Assembly: GCA_006176705.1 (NCBI GenBank)
Contig: QRFJ01000295.1
Location: 389,001 to 453,000, forward strand
Length of the DNA stretch: 64,000 nucleotides
Origin: Cocos nucifera
Taxonomy: Eukaryota > Streptophyta > Magnoliopsida > Arecales > Arecaceae
Direction: 5' to 3'
Positions 25,983 to 36,401 of the stretch are shown here, piece by piece (the first letter of the stretch is position 1; each line of letters opens with the position of its first letter). Both the position numbers and the translations under genes were made by a program. The notes beneath the pieces were generated by a model. The model was not told where the DNA came from. It did not search any database and worked only from the letters and a program-made list of their open reading frames with translations.

Positions 25983-27980
25983 ATGAGTCAGTCCAGTCTG
26001 TTCCGATCTTTCTGGAGCTCGAGAGACCATTCAGGTGGGAATCATGGATCCGAGATAGCTGGCTCTTCGAGTAGGTTTGAAGAACCCAAAATCTCGGACT
26101 ATGGCCCCTATAGGATAAATTTTATTCTCGCTTCGGAGGACTTAGAACTCATAAGGCTGAAGTACCGAATTCCTGATGACTTTAGACTGAAGGTCGCCGA
26201 TCTTGGGGAGCGTATAGCTCTTCCTCGTCCCAATCAGATTGAAATTTATGAGGAATCTCTAAAGGCTGGCCTTAGATTATCCTTTTACTTCTTAGTCATC
26301 AAGTTTTTAAATTTATACAGAATCAATTTTTGTAGCTTAGTGCCAAACTTCTGACAATCGATTTTAGGCTTTTTTATACATTATCTCCTCCTCGGGGTTG
26401 AGCCTACCTTCCATCTTCTTCGAGCTTGCTTCACACTGAAGGAGCATCCTACAGAGATTGGATGGTGGTACGCCTCTTCTCGGAAAGGGCATTATTTTTT
26501 TCAAGGTGCTCCTTCCTTGGTTCATAACTGGAAGGAGTATTTTTTCTTTATTTCAATCGAGCAACCTTAGGATTTCAGCACATCATGGGATCGACTTCTT
26601 AGGTCAGTCATCAAACCTCTGATATTATCCGACGCCGAGGAGCGGACCTTAGATCCGATCTTTGGCATTGCTCTCCCTTCGTTGTCCAAGCTCCTTACCG
26701 AGGAGAACTTATTCAAGATCGGACTGATTTCCACTGATTCGAAGAGTAGTGACGCTTTCATGTCATCTCACGTAGCTCATCCTTCTTACTATTATCATTG
26801 ACTATTACCAATCTTTTTTTCTCGATGTAGTGATAAATCCTGTTGATTTGAAAGCTATTCGTTGGGCGGCGAAGAGGAGGAAGGCTAGGACGGCCCTCGC
26901 CCTTAAACGTGGTCAGCCTGAAGCCATTCTTGCCCAACCGACGATGGGGGGTTCCTCGGGGGCAATGCAGGTCCCAAGAAAAGAAAGCTCGGTGCTAATA
27001 AAAGTCATGGCGCTATTGCAATCGGTTGCTCCGATGGAGCCCACCTCCCAGCCTTCTGCTTCCTCTTCAAGAAGAAGCTCTAGTGGGCTGAAAATCTCGA
27101 TTTGGATGTCCAGCTGCGAACTTGATGCTCCGACGAACATGTCTTTGGTGGAGGTTGCCTCGAAAATCAAGGACAAAAGGAAAAATGTCAGCGATTATCA
27201 GATCATCCGTTCTTTGCTAAAGTCAATCATCTTGCCGGCTAACGCTCAGACCTTCAAGGAGGCTGGAGGTGTCTTTCGCATCCAGGACTCCTATAATTTC
27301 CTTCTTCGAGTATGTATTAGTCGTCAATCGATCTTCATTTGTTCATTCATCATTCAACCTCCTTCTCCCTCTTTTTTTATTTTTTTAAATTTTATTTTAT
27401 TTTGTAGCTCATCCACCATGTGGATCATTTTATCGAGGTGATTAGAGAGGTTCGGCATCTCTCCAAGGAAGCTAAGGAGAAAGCCATCTAGGCCACCCGA
27501 AGGACGGATGACGCTCGGTTGTCTAGGCTGAAGGCCGAGGACGAGAATAGGTCGCTCAAGGAGAAGGTGAAGCAACTCGAATCCGAGCTGACCAAGGCCA
27601 AAGCTTGGCTACTGGGGGAGAAGGAAGCCGGGAAGGTGTGGGCGGAGGCCGCCAAGATCGAAACAATCGAGGCATTCCGCTCGTTGATCGAATTTCGTAA
27701 CATAAAGGTAGAATTTGCCTCGGCCTTCTATCTACAGGGGATTGAAGATCTAAAGGAGAAGATTCGAAGAAACTTTCTAGACCTGAACTTAGATCTCCTG
27801 GAATCAGAGGGTGAAGAAGCCAAGAAGGTTGAAGGTCGGAAAGTTCAGATGGAGGATCTCTTCAGCCCCGCCCATGATGACCCAGTCGCTGGGGACGTAA
27901 CCTCGGCTCCACCTCCAGCCGTCATAGTCTTACCCAACCAGACAGAGGTTGGCAAATCTAGAGCTCCAGATGGAGCTTAA
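25983..27980 (+). pseudogene. Antisense accessory gene of the retrotransposon (Transposase_28 / 'putative gypsy type transposon' family), broken
   Basis: Runs opposite to gag-pol. The N-terminal part (25983-26354) has the family signature LIRLKYRIPDDF and IEIYEESLKAGLRL. The same frame continues through a TGA at 26352 and a TAG near 26567, both where the family has conserved Trp-containing blocks, with GWWYASSRKGHYFFQGAPS between them. A second block starts near 26830. After an AT-rich gap of about 100 bases at 27310-27407 with GT and AG ends (probable intron), a third block at 27519-27980 encodes a charged coiled coil rich in Glu, Lys and Leu. Proteins of this family occur antisense in plant gypsy elements; their function is not established. 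The family name is from pattern memory and no search was run. In-frame stops mean this copy is not functional. Confidence 0.75.
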
Positions 27981-28255
27981 TGTAGATCTTTACTTGGGCA
28001 TGTCCGAGCTTTTTGATAGGTCGGTCTCTCTTACTTATCCTCGAAATTCATCGAGGTATTTTTGTATGAGAATGATCAATATTTTTAAATATTTGATAAA
28101 CGAATACAATGCTTTCTTTTCTAATAGTTGAGGTCGATCATCGTGGCTTAGTGCACATTCTACTGAATTTTTTTTTTATGGATAGGCTTAGATCTTTTAG
28201 AACACCCAACATGAGGACGAGCTCCTAAAAAGGCAGAACCTAACATAAGTTTCGT

Positions 28256-28760
28256 TCCTTGATCATAACTAAGAATTGCATGTCGGCAATTTTGGGGATG
28301 CATTTCGTTCCTCGACTGTGGTTGAGGAACATGCGTCGGCAATTTTTATGCATTTCGCTCTTCGACCATGGTCGAAGAGCGCGCATTAGCAATTTTTATG
28401 CATTCCATTCCTCGATTGTGGCCGAGGAGCATGCATCGGTGATTTTTATGCATTCCATTCCTCGATCATGGTCGAGAAGCGTTCGTCGGTGATTTTTATG
28501 CATTCGCTTCCCGACCATGGTCGAGGAGTGTGCGTCAATGATTTTTACGTGTTTTGCCTCTCGATCATGGTCGAAGAGTGTGCGTCGGCGATTTTTACGC
28601 ATTCTGCTCCTCGACCATGGCTGAGGAGTGTGCGTCGGTGATTTTTATGCGTGCGCATTCCACTCCTCGATCATGATCGAGGAGGGTCGAGGAGCGCACG
28701 TTGGTGACTTTTATGCATTCCACTCCTCAACCATGGTCAAGGAGCGTGTTGGCGAATTTT
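28256..28760. repeat. 50-bp tandem array with an internal palindrome, about ten copies
   Basis: Each unit contains 'atttttatgcatt' followed by a dyad centred on CCATGG (for example ctcgaccatggtcgagga). Unit starts are spaced 49-50 bases apart from about 28290 to 28690, with one longer unit near 28660. The array lies between the end of integrase and the antisense gene. Open frames across it on both strands are repeat artefacts. Confidence 0.9.
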
Positions 28761-28844
28761 GAGATCCGAGGCTGTAAAAAATACTATTTATTGCTAAAAA
28801 AAATCAAAATAAAAATTATAATTTAAGAATAATATCTGTGCAGG

Positions 28845-30240
28845 TTGTCGGCGTTCCATATCCTCGGGATCAGAGTTTCATTCAGTCGACAAAGGCGATA
28901 AACTCCTGGCCGAACTATCTCGGCCACTCTATATGGTCCTTTCTAGTTGGGTGATAGCTTTGACCGTTCGATTGGATGAGACCTCCGCTCGACAAAGCAC
29001 CAATTATCCGGTCAGGAACGACTTTTCTTTAACTCAAAAATTATAATACCGAGCTACTCTTTGTTGATAATTGGCCATCTGGATCCTAGCCTATTCTTGA
29101 GTTTCTTTCAGTAGATCTAAATTTGCCCTCATTCCAAATGAGTTGCTGTCCTCATCGAATTCCTCGACTCGAAGTATGGGCAGACCAATTTTTAAAGGTA
29201 TGACAACTTCCATTCCAAACGCCAGCATGAAATGCATTTCTCCAGTTGGGACTCGTTGGGTCGTTCGATAGGCCCGAAAGACATGATATAGCTCTTCGAC
29301 CCACCATCCCTTAGCCTGACCAAGACGAGCTTTTAAACCTTGCAATAAGGTTCTGTTCGTCATTTCGACTTCATCGTTGCTCTGTAGGTGACCTACTGAT
29401 GTCAGCCTATGCAAAATCTCGAAGTCGTTGTAGAATCCAATGAACCTCGAATTATCAAACTATCATCCATTATCAGTTATAATAGCTCGAGATAGTCCAA
29501 ATTGGTAGATAATTGATTTTCAGATAAAATCTCGAACCTTGGCTTCGAAAATGGTTGCCAGAGCCTCCACCTCCATCCATTTGGTAAAATAGTCGATGAC
29601 GACGAGTAAGAACTTCTTTTGTGCTATGATGATAGAAAATGGTCCGAAGATATCCATTCTCTATTGCATGAAAGGCCAAGGCATTATGATTGGTGCTAGC
29701 AGGGTTTAAGGTCGGTGCTGAATATTAAAAATTCTTTAACATTGATCACATCTATTTATCAAGTCAGCATCATCTTTCTGCATGGTCGGCCAGAAGTATC
29801 CTTGTCTTAATATCTTATGAGTGAGACATTGCCCTTCAGATGATTGCCGCAGATTTCTTCGTGCACTTCTCGTAAAGCATAGTCGACTTTCGAAGGATGG
29901 AGGCATCTGAGCAGAGGTAAGATAAAAGATCTTTTATATAATTTTCCCTCATAGATGAGGTACTGAGGAGCAAGGCATCTCAACTTTTTAGCTTTATCTC
30001 TGTCAATTGGTAGAGTACCATCTTGTAAGTAGCGTAGGATGGGATCTATCCAACTTGGCTTCGGATCAGCTTGCATTACAGGAGCCTCTTCGATGCTTGG
30101 CTTCTCCAGAATTTTCATATATGAGCTTCTTTTTAAGTCTGTAGCACCAAGAATTGCAAGCTTAGATAAAAGGTTGGCTCGCATTTTTCTACCCTTGGTA
30201 CTTGCTGAACATCCATCGTCGAGAAGCTGGAAGCTAAGTC
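28845..30240 (-). pseudogene. Integrase region of the gypsy polyprotein, broken
   Basis: The minus strand reads through the zinc-binding N-terminus (HEEICGNHLKG, then CDQC), the catalytic core with D in MDIFGPF, D in IITDNG and E in NDEVEMTNR, and a C-terminal part that thins out near 28845. Several stops fall inside the core, for example just before MDIFGPF and after ITDNG. The three acidic catalytic residues are still recognisable, so disabling came from nonsense changes rather than loss of the active site. Confidence 0.85.
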
Positions 30241-30249
30241 CCTAACCTT

Positions 30250-31960
30250 CTACAAATATTTAACCATGTTCGATTTTCGAGCTTCATATTCTTCTTGAAC
30301 CTGACCGACGATTGGCTATGAGTCGCTATGAACTTTGAGATACTGAACTCTTATTTTTTTTACCATCCTGAGACCTACTATCAATATTTTATACTCGACT
30401 TCATTATTGGATGCCAAAAAATCAAAATGCAGAGTATACTCCGTAACTACTCCCTTCGGGTTAGTTAAGATTAATCCGGCCCTGCGCTTGTAGCATTCGA
30501 AGATCCATCAACATGTAAGACCCAACATTCATCAGTTGTATGAGCTATTTCATTGCTTGGTTTCTCATCTGAAATTGTGCACTCCAGGATGAAGTCAACC
30601 AACGCCTAAGTCTTGATGGACGATCTTGGTAGATATTTGATGTTAAATTCTTCCAACTTAATAGCCCATTTGGCTAACCATCCTAAAGTGTCGAATCGAT
30701 ATAATACTAACCTGATAGATTGGTCGGTAAGAACAATGATGGTATGTACTTGAAAATACGGACGCAGCTTCTTCGCAGATATTAAGAGAGTGTAAATGAC
30801 TTTTTCTAACTTCACATATCTAGTCTCGATGTCATGAAGTATTCGGCTCACATAATAGATCAATTTCTACACCCTGGCTTCTTGTAGGAGGAGGACCGAA
30901 CTAACCATCGAAGGAGAAACAGCCAAATATAAATACAATACCTCTTCAGGTTCTAGTTTGCTTAAAAGGGAAGGAGAGTTGAGGTTTTTTTTATGTCATC
31001 AAAGGCTGCCTAGCATTCATCCGATCATTGAAAATTCTTCGACTGCTTGAGAGCTTTGAAAAAAGAAAGGCTCTTTTTTGTCGATCTTGATAAAAATCTA
31101 TTCAGAGCCGTGATCCTCCTAGTGAGCCACTGTACCTCTTTAATTATTCTTGGGGGCTTCATCTCTTGAAGAGCTTGAATCTTTTTTGGGTTAGCCTTGA
31201 TTCCATGTTGCGACATCATAAAGTGGAGGAATTTTTTAAAGGTGACTCCAAATGTGCATTTATCTGGATTAAGCTTCATTTGATAATGTTGAAGCATGAA
31301 AAATATTTTTTCTAGGTCAGTGATATGATGCTCAGTCATCCTACTCTTGACGAGCAAGTCATTTACATTTACCTTCATATTTCTGTCGATCTGCTTTTTG
31401 AAAAGCTTATTCACCAGCCTTTAGTAGGTAGCTCCTATATTTTTTAGGTCGAACGACATAACTCTATGATAGAAAAGACCTTGGTCAGTTACAAAAGAGA
31501 TTTTCTCCTCATCCTCGGATGCCATTCAGATCTGATTATATCCTAAAAAAGCATCCATGAATGATAGGAGTTGATGTCCTGAAGTCGCATCCACTAATTG
31601 ATCTATGTGGGGCAGAGGGTAGCTGTCCTTTGGGTATGCTTTGTTGAGATCAGAATAATCGAAGCATGCATGCCATTTTTCACTCGTCTTCTTGACGAGG
31701 ATGACATTAGCTAGCCATTCTAAATAATATACTTCTCGAACAAATCCGGCCTTTAGAAGTTTATCGACCTCTTTTCGTATCGCATTTTGTCACTCAGGGG
31801 CGAAGCTTCGCTTCTTCTGCCTGACTGGGCAATGGTTCAGATCCACATTAAGTTGGTAGACCATAACTTTTGGATCAATGCCAAACATATCTAAGGCCGA
31901 CCAAGCAAATATATTAGTATTAGCTCGTAGAAATGAGATGAGGTGCTGTCAATCTTCTTC
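30250..31960 (-). pseudogene. Reverse transcriptase - RNase H region of the gypsy polyprotein, broken
   Basis: RT blocks in order: EVDKLLKAGFVREV, YPLPHIDQLVDATSGH, FMDAFLGYNQI, and the catalytic box near 31360, where the expected Y-V-D-D reads N-V-N-D. The first Asp of the pair is therefore Asn. Downstream are the connection domain (KFEE-like words, WAIKLEEFNIKYLPR) and RNase H with HVDGSSNA. Stops interrupt the frame at several sites. This copy cannot have made active RT even if read through. Confidence 0.88.
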
Positions 31961-32079
31961 ATACAAACTTGAGTCGATCTTCACTATTTTGTTTGGATTA
32001 TCTCTGATTGGTATCAAGATCAATTCTTCCATTGGATGACCCCTCTATTTTGTCAACTCATCCCTTATGTCCAGTTTAT

Positions 32080-32676
32080 TCATGAGTTGTTCTTCGGATG
32101 CCACTCCACGTAAGGTAGCCATATAGCATTCCTTTGTGATTGACTGAGTTCACCTATTCCTCTAGGAGTCATGAATTTCACCTTCAAGTAATAAGTTAAT
32201 ACTATAGCTCTAAGGGTATTTAAACTTGGTCGATCCAAAATGACATTATAAGCAGACGGGCTATTAACCATGAAGTAAGTTATTTCGACTATGGCTTGCC
32301 TTGGGATCTGTCCAACTTTTATTATTAATGAGATAGTTCTTTCTACTGAGATCGTGCTACCAAAAAATCCAACTAGAGGTACATTCTTCTTCATCAGCCA
32401 TTTAGGATCTAAGTTCATTCGAACAAAAGCATCATAAAATAAGACGTCTATCGAACTTTTATTATCAATAAGAACTCGATGTACATCATAATTTAAAATA
32501 TTTAAAGAGACAACTACAAGATCATCATGCGGATAATTTATTCCTTGTAGGTCGTCAACAGTGAAGATGATTTCATCATCGATCTTTTTTTTCTTCAATT
32601 CTTTCTCTATAGGTCGGTCTTGCTTCGAGGTATTTTCAGTGAGATGCCCCGCAATGATTACTCTGATCTCACCCAC
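32080..32676 (-). pseudogene. Retropepsin-like protease region of the gypsy polyprotein
   Basis: A 198-codon open stretch with the aspartic protease core VLIDNKSSIDVLF and a downstream hydrophobic NVILDRPSLNTL block. In related plant elements the core is D-N-G-S-S; here the Gly next to the catalytic Asp-Asn is Lys, two G-to-A changes away. The catalytic Asp is kept. It joins gag upstream without a clear boundary. Confidence 0.8.
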
Positions 32677-32699
32677 TATCTGTTATTCTGTATGAGGAT

Positions 32700-34191
32700 C
32701 CTCCTGCCTAGGTTGTTTGCGACATGAGTTGGGCAGAATTTTTCGCTTATCAACATACCTTCGAAGTCGTCCTCGCCGAATCAAAACTTCTATTTCTTCT
32801 TTGAGCTGCCAACATTCTACGGTGTCGTATCCATGGTTATGATGGTATCTGCAATATTTTTTTGGATTTCTTACTCAGATAGAAGTCACCATCTTCTTCA
32901 ATCATAGTATTTCTTCGTGTCATTCAATCTTCATTAGAATTTGAGCCCGATGAGTTTTAAGGGGAGTATAGTAATGAAATCTCCAAGGTGGGATTCTAGA
33001 TCAACGTTGATGTTTGGGAGATATGGGTTCACCACCCCAAGGTGGGATACGTGAGTGACGAGGCTGTGACTCCCCTTGTCGATGTCGCACACCCCAATAA
33101 TCTTTTTTCTTCTCCAACTTTTGAGTCGACCCTGATCTACTGTCGAGGTTACTTCCTTGCTGGTCCTAGGCTTCTTCGGCTTGGGCATATTTTTTCGTTC
33201 GTTCCAACATCTCAGCAAAATCTTTTGGATAATCCAAATTGAGAGAGAAAAGAAGATCATTCTGAAGAAGTCCAGCCTTCAATTCCATCATGGCAATCGA
33301 CTGGTCTAAGTTCCGAACCTCCAAGCTGGTAGCGTTGAAGCGGTTGATGTATTTCCAAAGAGGCTTGTTCTCTCGCTGTTTGATACTTACAAAAAAATCT
33401 AAATTATGGCATTGCCGATGACTGCTGACAAAATGGGCAATGAACAGATGGCTCAGCTGATGGAAGGAGTCCACAGAGCTTGATTTCATATTCGAGTATC
33501 AATGTCGAGTTGCTTTCTTTAAAGTTGAAGAAAAAGCTCGGCATAGGATTACGTCGCTAGCCTCTTGTAGGTGCATGAGGGTTTGAAAATTATCCAAGTG
33601 GTCAGTCGTTCCATCATAAGGCTCCATCTGAGAAATTTTAAACTGAGGTGACAGAGGTTCATTCATGATCTTCTGGGTGAACGGAGGATCAATGTTAAAT
33701 CCCAGGTCGTCCCCTTACCGCTTTGGTGCCTGCAATGCGTCTATCCGCTATTGCATTTCTTGGAGCCTCTTCTCTACACTATCTTTCCGAAAAGCTCGGG
33801 GTTGAAGAGTTACATGGCCTGGGGTTGAGTCTCTTCTTGAGATGGGGGTTGGAGATCGCCTAAGTCCTCAATGAAGTGGGTTGATAGGTCGGCTTTGATG
33901 ACTTATCTCGGCCCTTGGGCTTCACAGGCATCATTCTTGCGATTCTCCTTGGGGTAGCTCAGAGTTTTCGTTGGTTGGGCGTTGTTCGCTAACTTGCTGT
34001 ATTCCTCTCACTACGGCGAAAAGGGCCTGCACTTGTTGGACCAATATATTATATTGTTCCTGTGAAATTATCGATGCTATTGGCGGGTTCTCTTGAATCG
34101 ACGATGGTGGCACATTGGTCGGCTGAATATTGTTGGTTCGTCAGCCACCAGAACGTTGAGATGCATTCGATGCTCCCCTTTGAGTCTTCAT
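32700..34191 (-). pseudogene. gag region of the gypsy element, broken
   Basis: Begins at an ATG at 34189-34191 about 75 bases after the 5' LTR. A central retrotransposon-gag block (33166-33489) contains LFIAHFVSSHR, NKPLWKYINRFN and LDYPKDFAEMLERTKKY. A His/Cys-rich motif near 32840 (CRYHHNHGYDTVEC, then WQLKEEIEVLIRRG) matches the zinc-knuckle-like tail of this gag family. Frame changes and stops separate these blocks. Confidence 0.82.
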
Positions 34192-34244
34192 AATGCTTGG
34201 CAATGAGTTTTTTCTCTCAAAATTGGATCTCGAAATTAATCGAG

Positions 34245-34262
34245 ACCCTCCTTCTAGTGCCA
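34245..34262 (-). other. Primer binding site
   Basis: TGGCACTAGAAGGAGGGT starts three bases after the inner end of the 5' LTR on the minus strand. A TGG start close to the LTR is the signature of a tRNA 3'-end complement. I do not assign the tRNA. Confidence 0.7.
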
Positions 34263-34264
34263 AG

Positions 34265-35039
34265 TGTTGCTCCTACTCTCCCTGCCTGAGGTCAGTTGCC
34301 GAGGTATATGTGGCCGAGGAAGGATCGCTGCTGGAGCTTCGTCCGATCATCTATAAAAAAGTCCTCATCGGGGGTTCTCGGTGAAGATCCTCCGACACTC
34401 AAGTTAGGAGACTGAAAAACAATGAGAGAAAAAAAGCATTGAATTGAGTGCATACCTGGAGGATCCCAGAGCCTCTTTATTTATAGGAGAGGTATTAGAG
34501 CCGTGCCCATCTCGGAGTCTAATAACTTTCTAAATTTGTCGCTTTGGATTGATTCAGGAGAGATTTTTTCTCTTTAGAGATATGGAATCGTGAGGGACTC
34601 CTTTATCCGAATTTTTCTAATTAGGGGAGAGAATGGATCTGGTGAAAATGATAATACCTCGATAAAAGATTATCAATAATAGATCATTTAATATTGATCG
34701 GCTATATATTAGCAATTAGTAGGTCGTCCGGATATTGATCAACTAAAATCGATCGATGTTATATAGATTGTCCATGAATAACTTTCTCCAATCAATAAAA
34801 TTTTTTTTTGATGATAGCTCGACGGTATACGACCTACGACGAATCATCAACAAACCAGTGGCCTATCGTAATAATCAGTCATAGCAAAAATCAAGGAATA
34901 CCAGATCGAGGATAAAGTATAATAAATCTTCAACATTCTTAGAATAGCTCATTTAGAAGCAAATTTTAGTTAGTCGATATTAATCAATTTTTGATAAAAC
35001 TTTTTTAAAAATTATGGCGAGTATGGTTATTCTATAACG
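34265..35039 (-). repeat. 5' LTR (right in the window)
   Basis: Partner of the left LTR; about 60 bases shorter because of small deletions. Its inner end on the minus strand is ...GCAACA, keeping the canonical CA. The outer end is CG where TG is expected, taking the target duplication as the boundary. A TATA box (TATAAATA, minus strand) is at 34478-34485. Confidence 0.85.
34478..34485 (-). promoter_or_regulatory. TATA box in the 5' LTR
   Basis: TATAAATA on the minus strand, conserved at the matching place in the other LTR (24915-24922). It is placed to drive gag-pol transcription. Confidence 0.6.
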
Positions 35040-35044
35040 GTAAC
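35040..35044. repeat. 5-bp target-site duplication, right copy (GTAAC)
   Basis: Exact match to 24696-24700, directly after the right LTR. Confidence 0.7.
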
Positions 35045-35071
35045 CATTCACCTAAATTGAAAATTTCTCCA

Positions 35072-35157
35072 TTTCAAAGTTGCCTTGATAAACGATCACC
35101 TGGATTTCCTCCATTTCAAAGTTGCCTTGATAAACGGTCACCTGGATTTCAGGGCAC
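35072..35157. repeat. Two-copy tandem duplication of 45 bp
   Basis: 'ctccatttcaaagttgcc' through 'acctggatttc' occurs twice back to back, differing at one base (cgatcacc against cggtcacc). It is only about 30 bases from the retrotransposon end, so a recent slippage event. Confidence 0.85.
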
Positions 35158-35575
35158 TCGTAGTGGAGTGATGCGCAGTTTTGTCTAAAGGATGGGCTGC
35201 AAAGTGCGTGCCACATTAAAATTGCAGGCTTTCTCAGACCACCGATATCTTCGTGGAGTGGAATGCACCCAAATATTCAACGTGTTCGGAACAAATACAG
35301 GTACGATTAGTCACCAACACCTTCAAGTACACCACCAGTTGGAGCCGTCCCAACCAAACACGTGCATAAGCGGGCAAAAAAATATATACATATATATATA
35401 TATATTTTTCTGCATAGTTAATGATAACCGTCCAAAAACAAAAAGCCACGAAACGACAACCATCCACAATTAGAAAACGCCGAAATTTTGATTTTTTTTT
35501 TTTCAAGAAAAACAGTTTCATCGGCCTCCCCTCCCACGAGGGTGGGCGGAGTTCAGATCCGAACGCGGTTTGCAT

Positions 35576-36070
35576 TCAAACCAAATTCTCGGAGCTGGCA
35601 AAATCGACGGCCAGGATCTTCACGAGGGAGTTGAAGCTGACCCCGTCGGCCGCATCCCCGCCGCCCATCCGGATCATCGTCCTGATCTCGTCATCGCCGA
35701 TGGGCATCCCCACCCACCCTAGGTACGCCTTGAGGTCCTCGAAACCCACCTTACCGTCGCCGTCCCGGTCCATCACCCGGAACGCCTCCTCCATGACCGA
35801 CCTGCCGGCGCTCCGGCGGCCGAGCACGCGCTGGAACTCGTCGAAGTCCACGAACCCGTTGCAGTCGGCGTCGGCGGCGGAGATCATGGAGCTGATGTCG
35901 TCCTCGCTGAGGGCAGCGGAGACGAAGCCAGAGTAGAAGGCCTTGAGGTCGTCGCGGCTGATCTTGCCGTCACGGTCGGCGTCCAGGACGTCGAATGCCG
36001 GCCGGAAGTCCTCCGGTGCCGCCCCGACGGCCAGATCGTGGAGGGAAAGGCATCGGCCAGAAGGGCACAT
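35576..36070 (-). CDS. CP1: EF-hand calcium-binding protein, CP1 / calmodulin-like type
   Basis: An intact intronless frame of 164 residues. Three canonical EF-hand loops are visible: DADRDGKISRDD (about 30-41), DADCNGFVDFDE (67-78) and DRDGDGKVGFED (101-112). A fourth, degenerate hand near 135-150 lacks the Asp pattern. The start MCPSGR and the spacing of the hands match the Arabidopsis calcium-binding protein CP1 group as I remember it; a generic calmodulin-like protein is the alternative. There is no signal peptide or N-terminal Gly for myristoylation, so a cytosolic or nuclear calcium sensor is likely. Codon use is strongly GC-rich, like the SOQ1 and PHYB first exons. A TATA box lies 64 bases upstream. 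The coding region is boxed in by the retrotransposon (ends about 530 bases beyond the stop) and the MULE (starts about 220 bases before the ATG). Confidence 0.88.
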   Translation of the reverse strand: MCPSGRCLSLHDLAVGAAPEDFRPAFDVLDADRDGKISRDDLKAFYSGFVSAALSEDDISSMISAADADCNGFVDFDEFQRVLGRRSAGRSVMEEAFRVMDRDGDGKVGFEDLKAYLGWVGMPIGDDEIRTMIRMGGGDAADGVSFNSLVKILAVDFASSENLV

Positions 36071-36133
36071 TTCGCGAGGGCTTGCCCTTTTTCTTGGGGA
36101 GGAAATTTTTCTCTGTCGACCAAGAAGGAGCGG

Positions 36134-36141
36134 TATTTATA
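36134..36141 (-). promoter_or_regulatory. TATA box of CP1
   Basis: TATAAATA on the minus strand (within CCCTATAAATACCG), 64 bases upstream of the ATG. The MULE left end lies only about 150 bases further upstream, so little original promoter remains between them. Confidence 0.7.
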
Positions 36142-36280
36142 GGGGAGGGGAGAAGGGGGCGGGTGGGGTGGGGGTCTGGTGACTTGGCGAGCAAGGTTGC
36201 TCGGGTCCAAGCGAGTTGACGTGTTCGGTGACGTAATGTGCTAGGGGCCTGTTTTGGGAAAAAGATTCATAGTGCATGCG

Positions 36281-36289
36281 GTGATTGTG
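36281..36289. repeat. 9-bp target-site duplication of the MULE, left copy
   Basis: gtgattgtg, identical to 46597-46605. Nine bases is the Mutator-type length. Confidence 0.9.
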
Positions 36290-36401
36290 GGATTTTTTTT
36301 TAATTACTATTTAAATATTTAATTCTAAAAATACTTCATCTCAAATTTATTGTCCAAACTAGTTGCCATGTTGAAATCATCTCTTCAATGATGATTTCAA
36401 G
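36290..36401 (+). repeat. MULE left terminal inverted repeat
   Basis: Starts ggatttttttttaattacta and aligns over 112 bases with the reverse complement of 46485-46596. Shared words include 'ttactattt', 'ctcaaa(t/c)ttatt' and 'gatttcaag' at the inner edge. Beyond it, 'aaatcatc..ttcaat..gatttca' subterminal words repeat up to about 36495. Confidence 0.9.

Larger units (their letters stand above)
24701..35039 (-). mobile_element. Complete, decayed Ty3/gypsy LTR retrotransposon (Tat/Grande-like layout) with an antisense gene
   Basis: Two related LTRs (24701-25538 and 34265-35039) bound the element and a 5-bp GTAAC duplication flanks it. Read on the minus strand the order is 5' LTR, primer binding site, gag, protease, reverse transcriptase, RNase H, integrase, tandem array, antisense gene, polypurine tract, 3' LTR. 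RT/RNase H before integrase defines Ty3/gypsy. Extra sequence between integrase and 3' LTR, with tandem repeats and an antisense frame, is the pattern described for Tat-lineage elements such as Grande; the lineage call is by layout, not phylogeny. Every coding part has in-frame stops or frame changes, and both RT and protease have lost key residues, so this copy is dead by itself. The LTRs differ at many sites, which suggests an old insertion. Confidence 0.92.

Noticed and set aside
28256..28760. Possible CRISPR-like array
   Set aside because: Contiguous 50-bp tandem units without unique spacers, inside a plant LTR retrotransposon.
35421..35936. 171-codon plus-strand frame opposite CP1
   Set aside because: Antisense of three EF-hand loops; no independent evidence.
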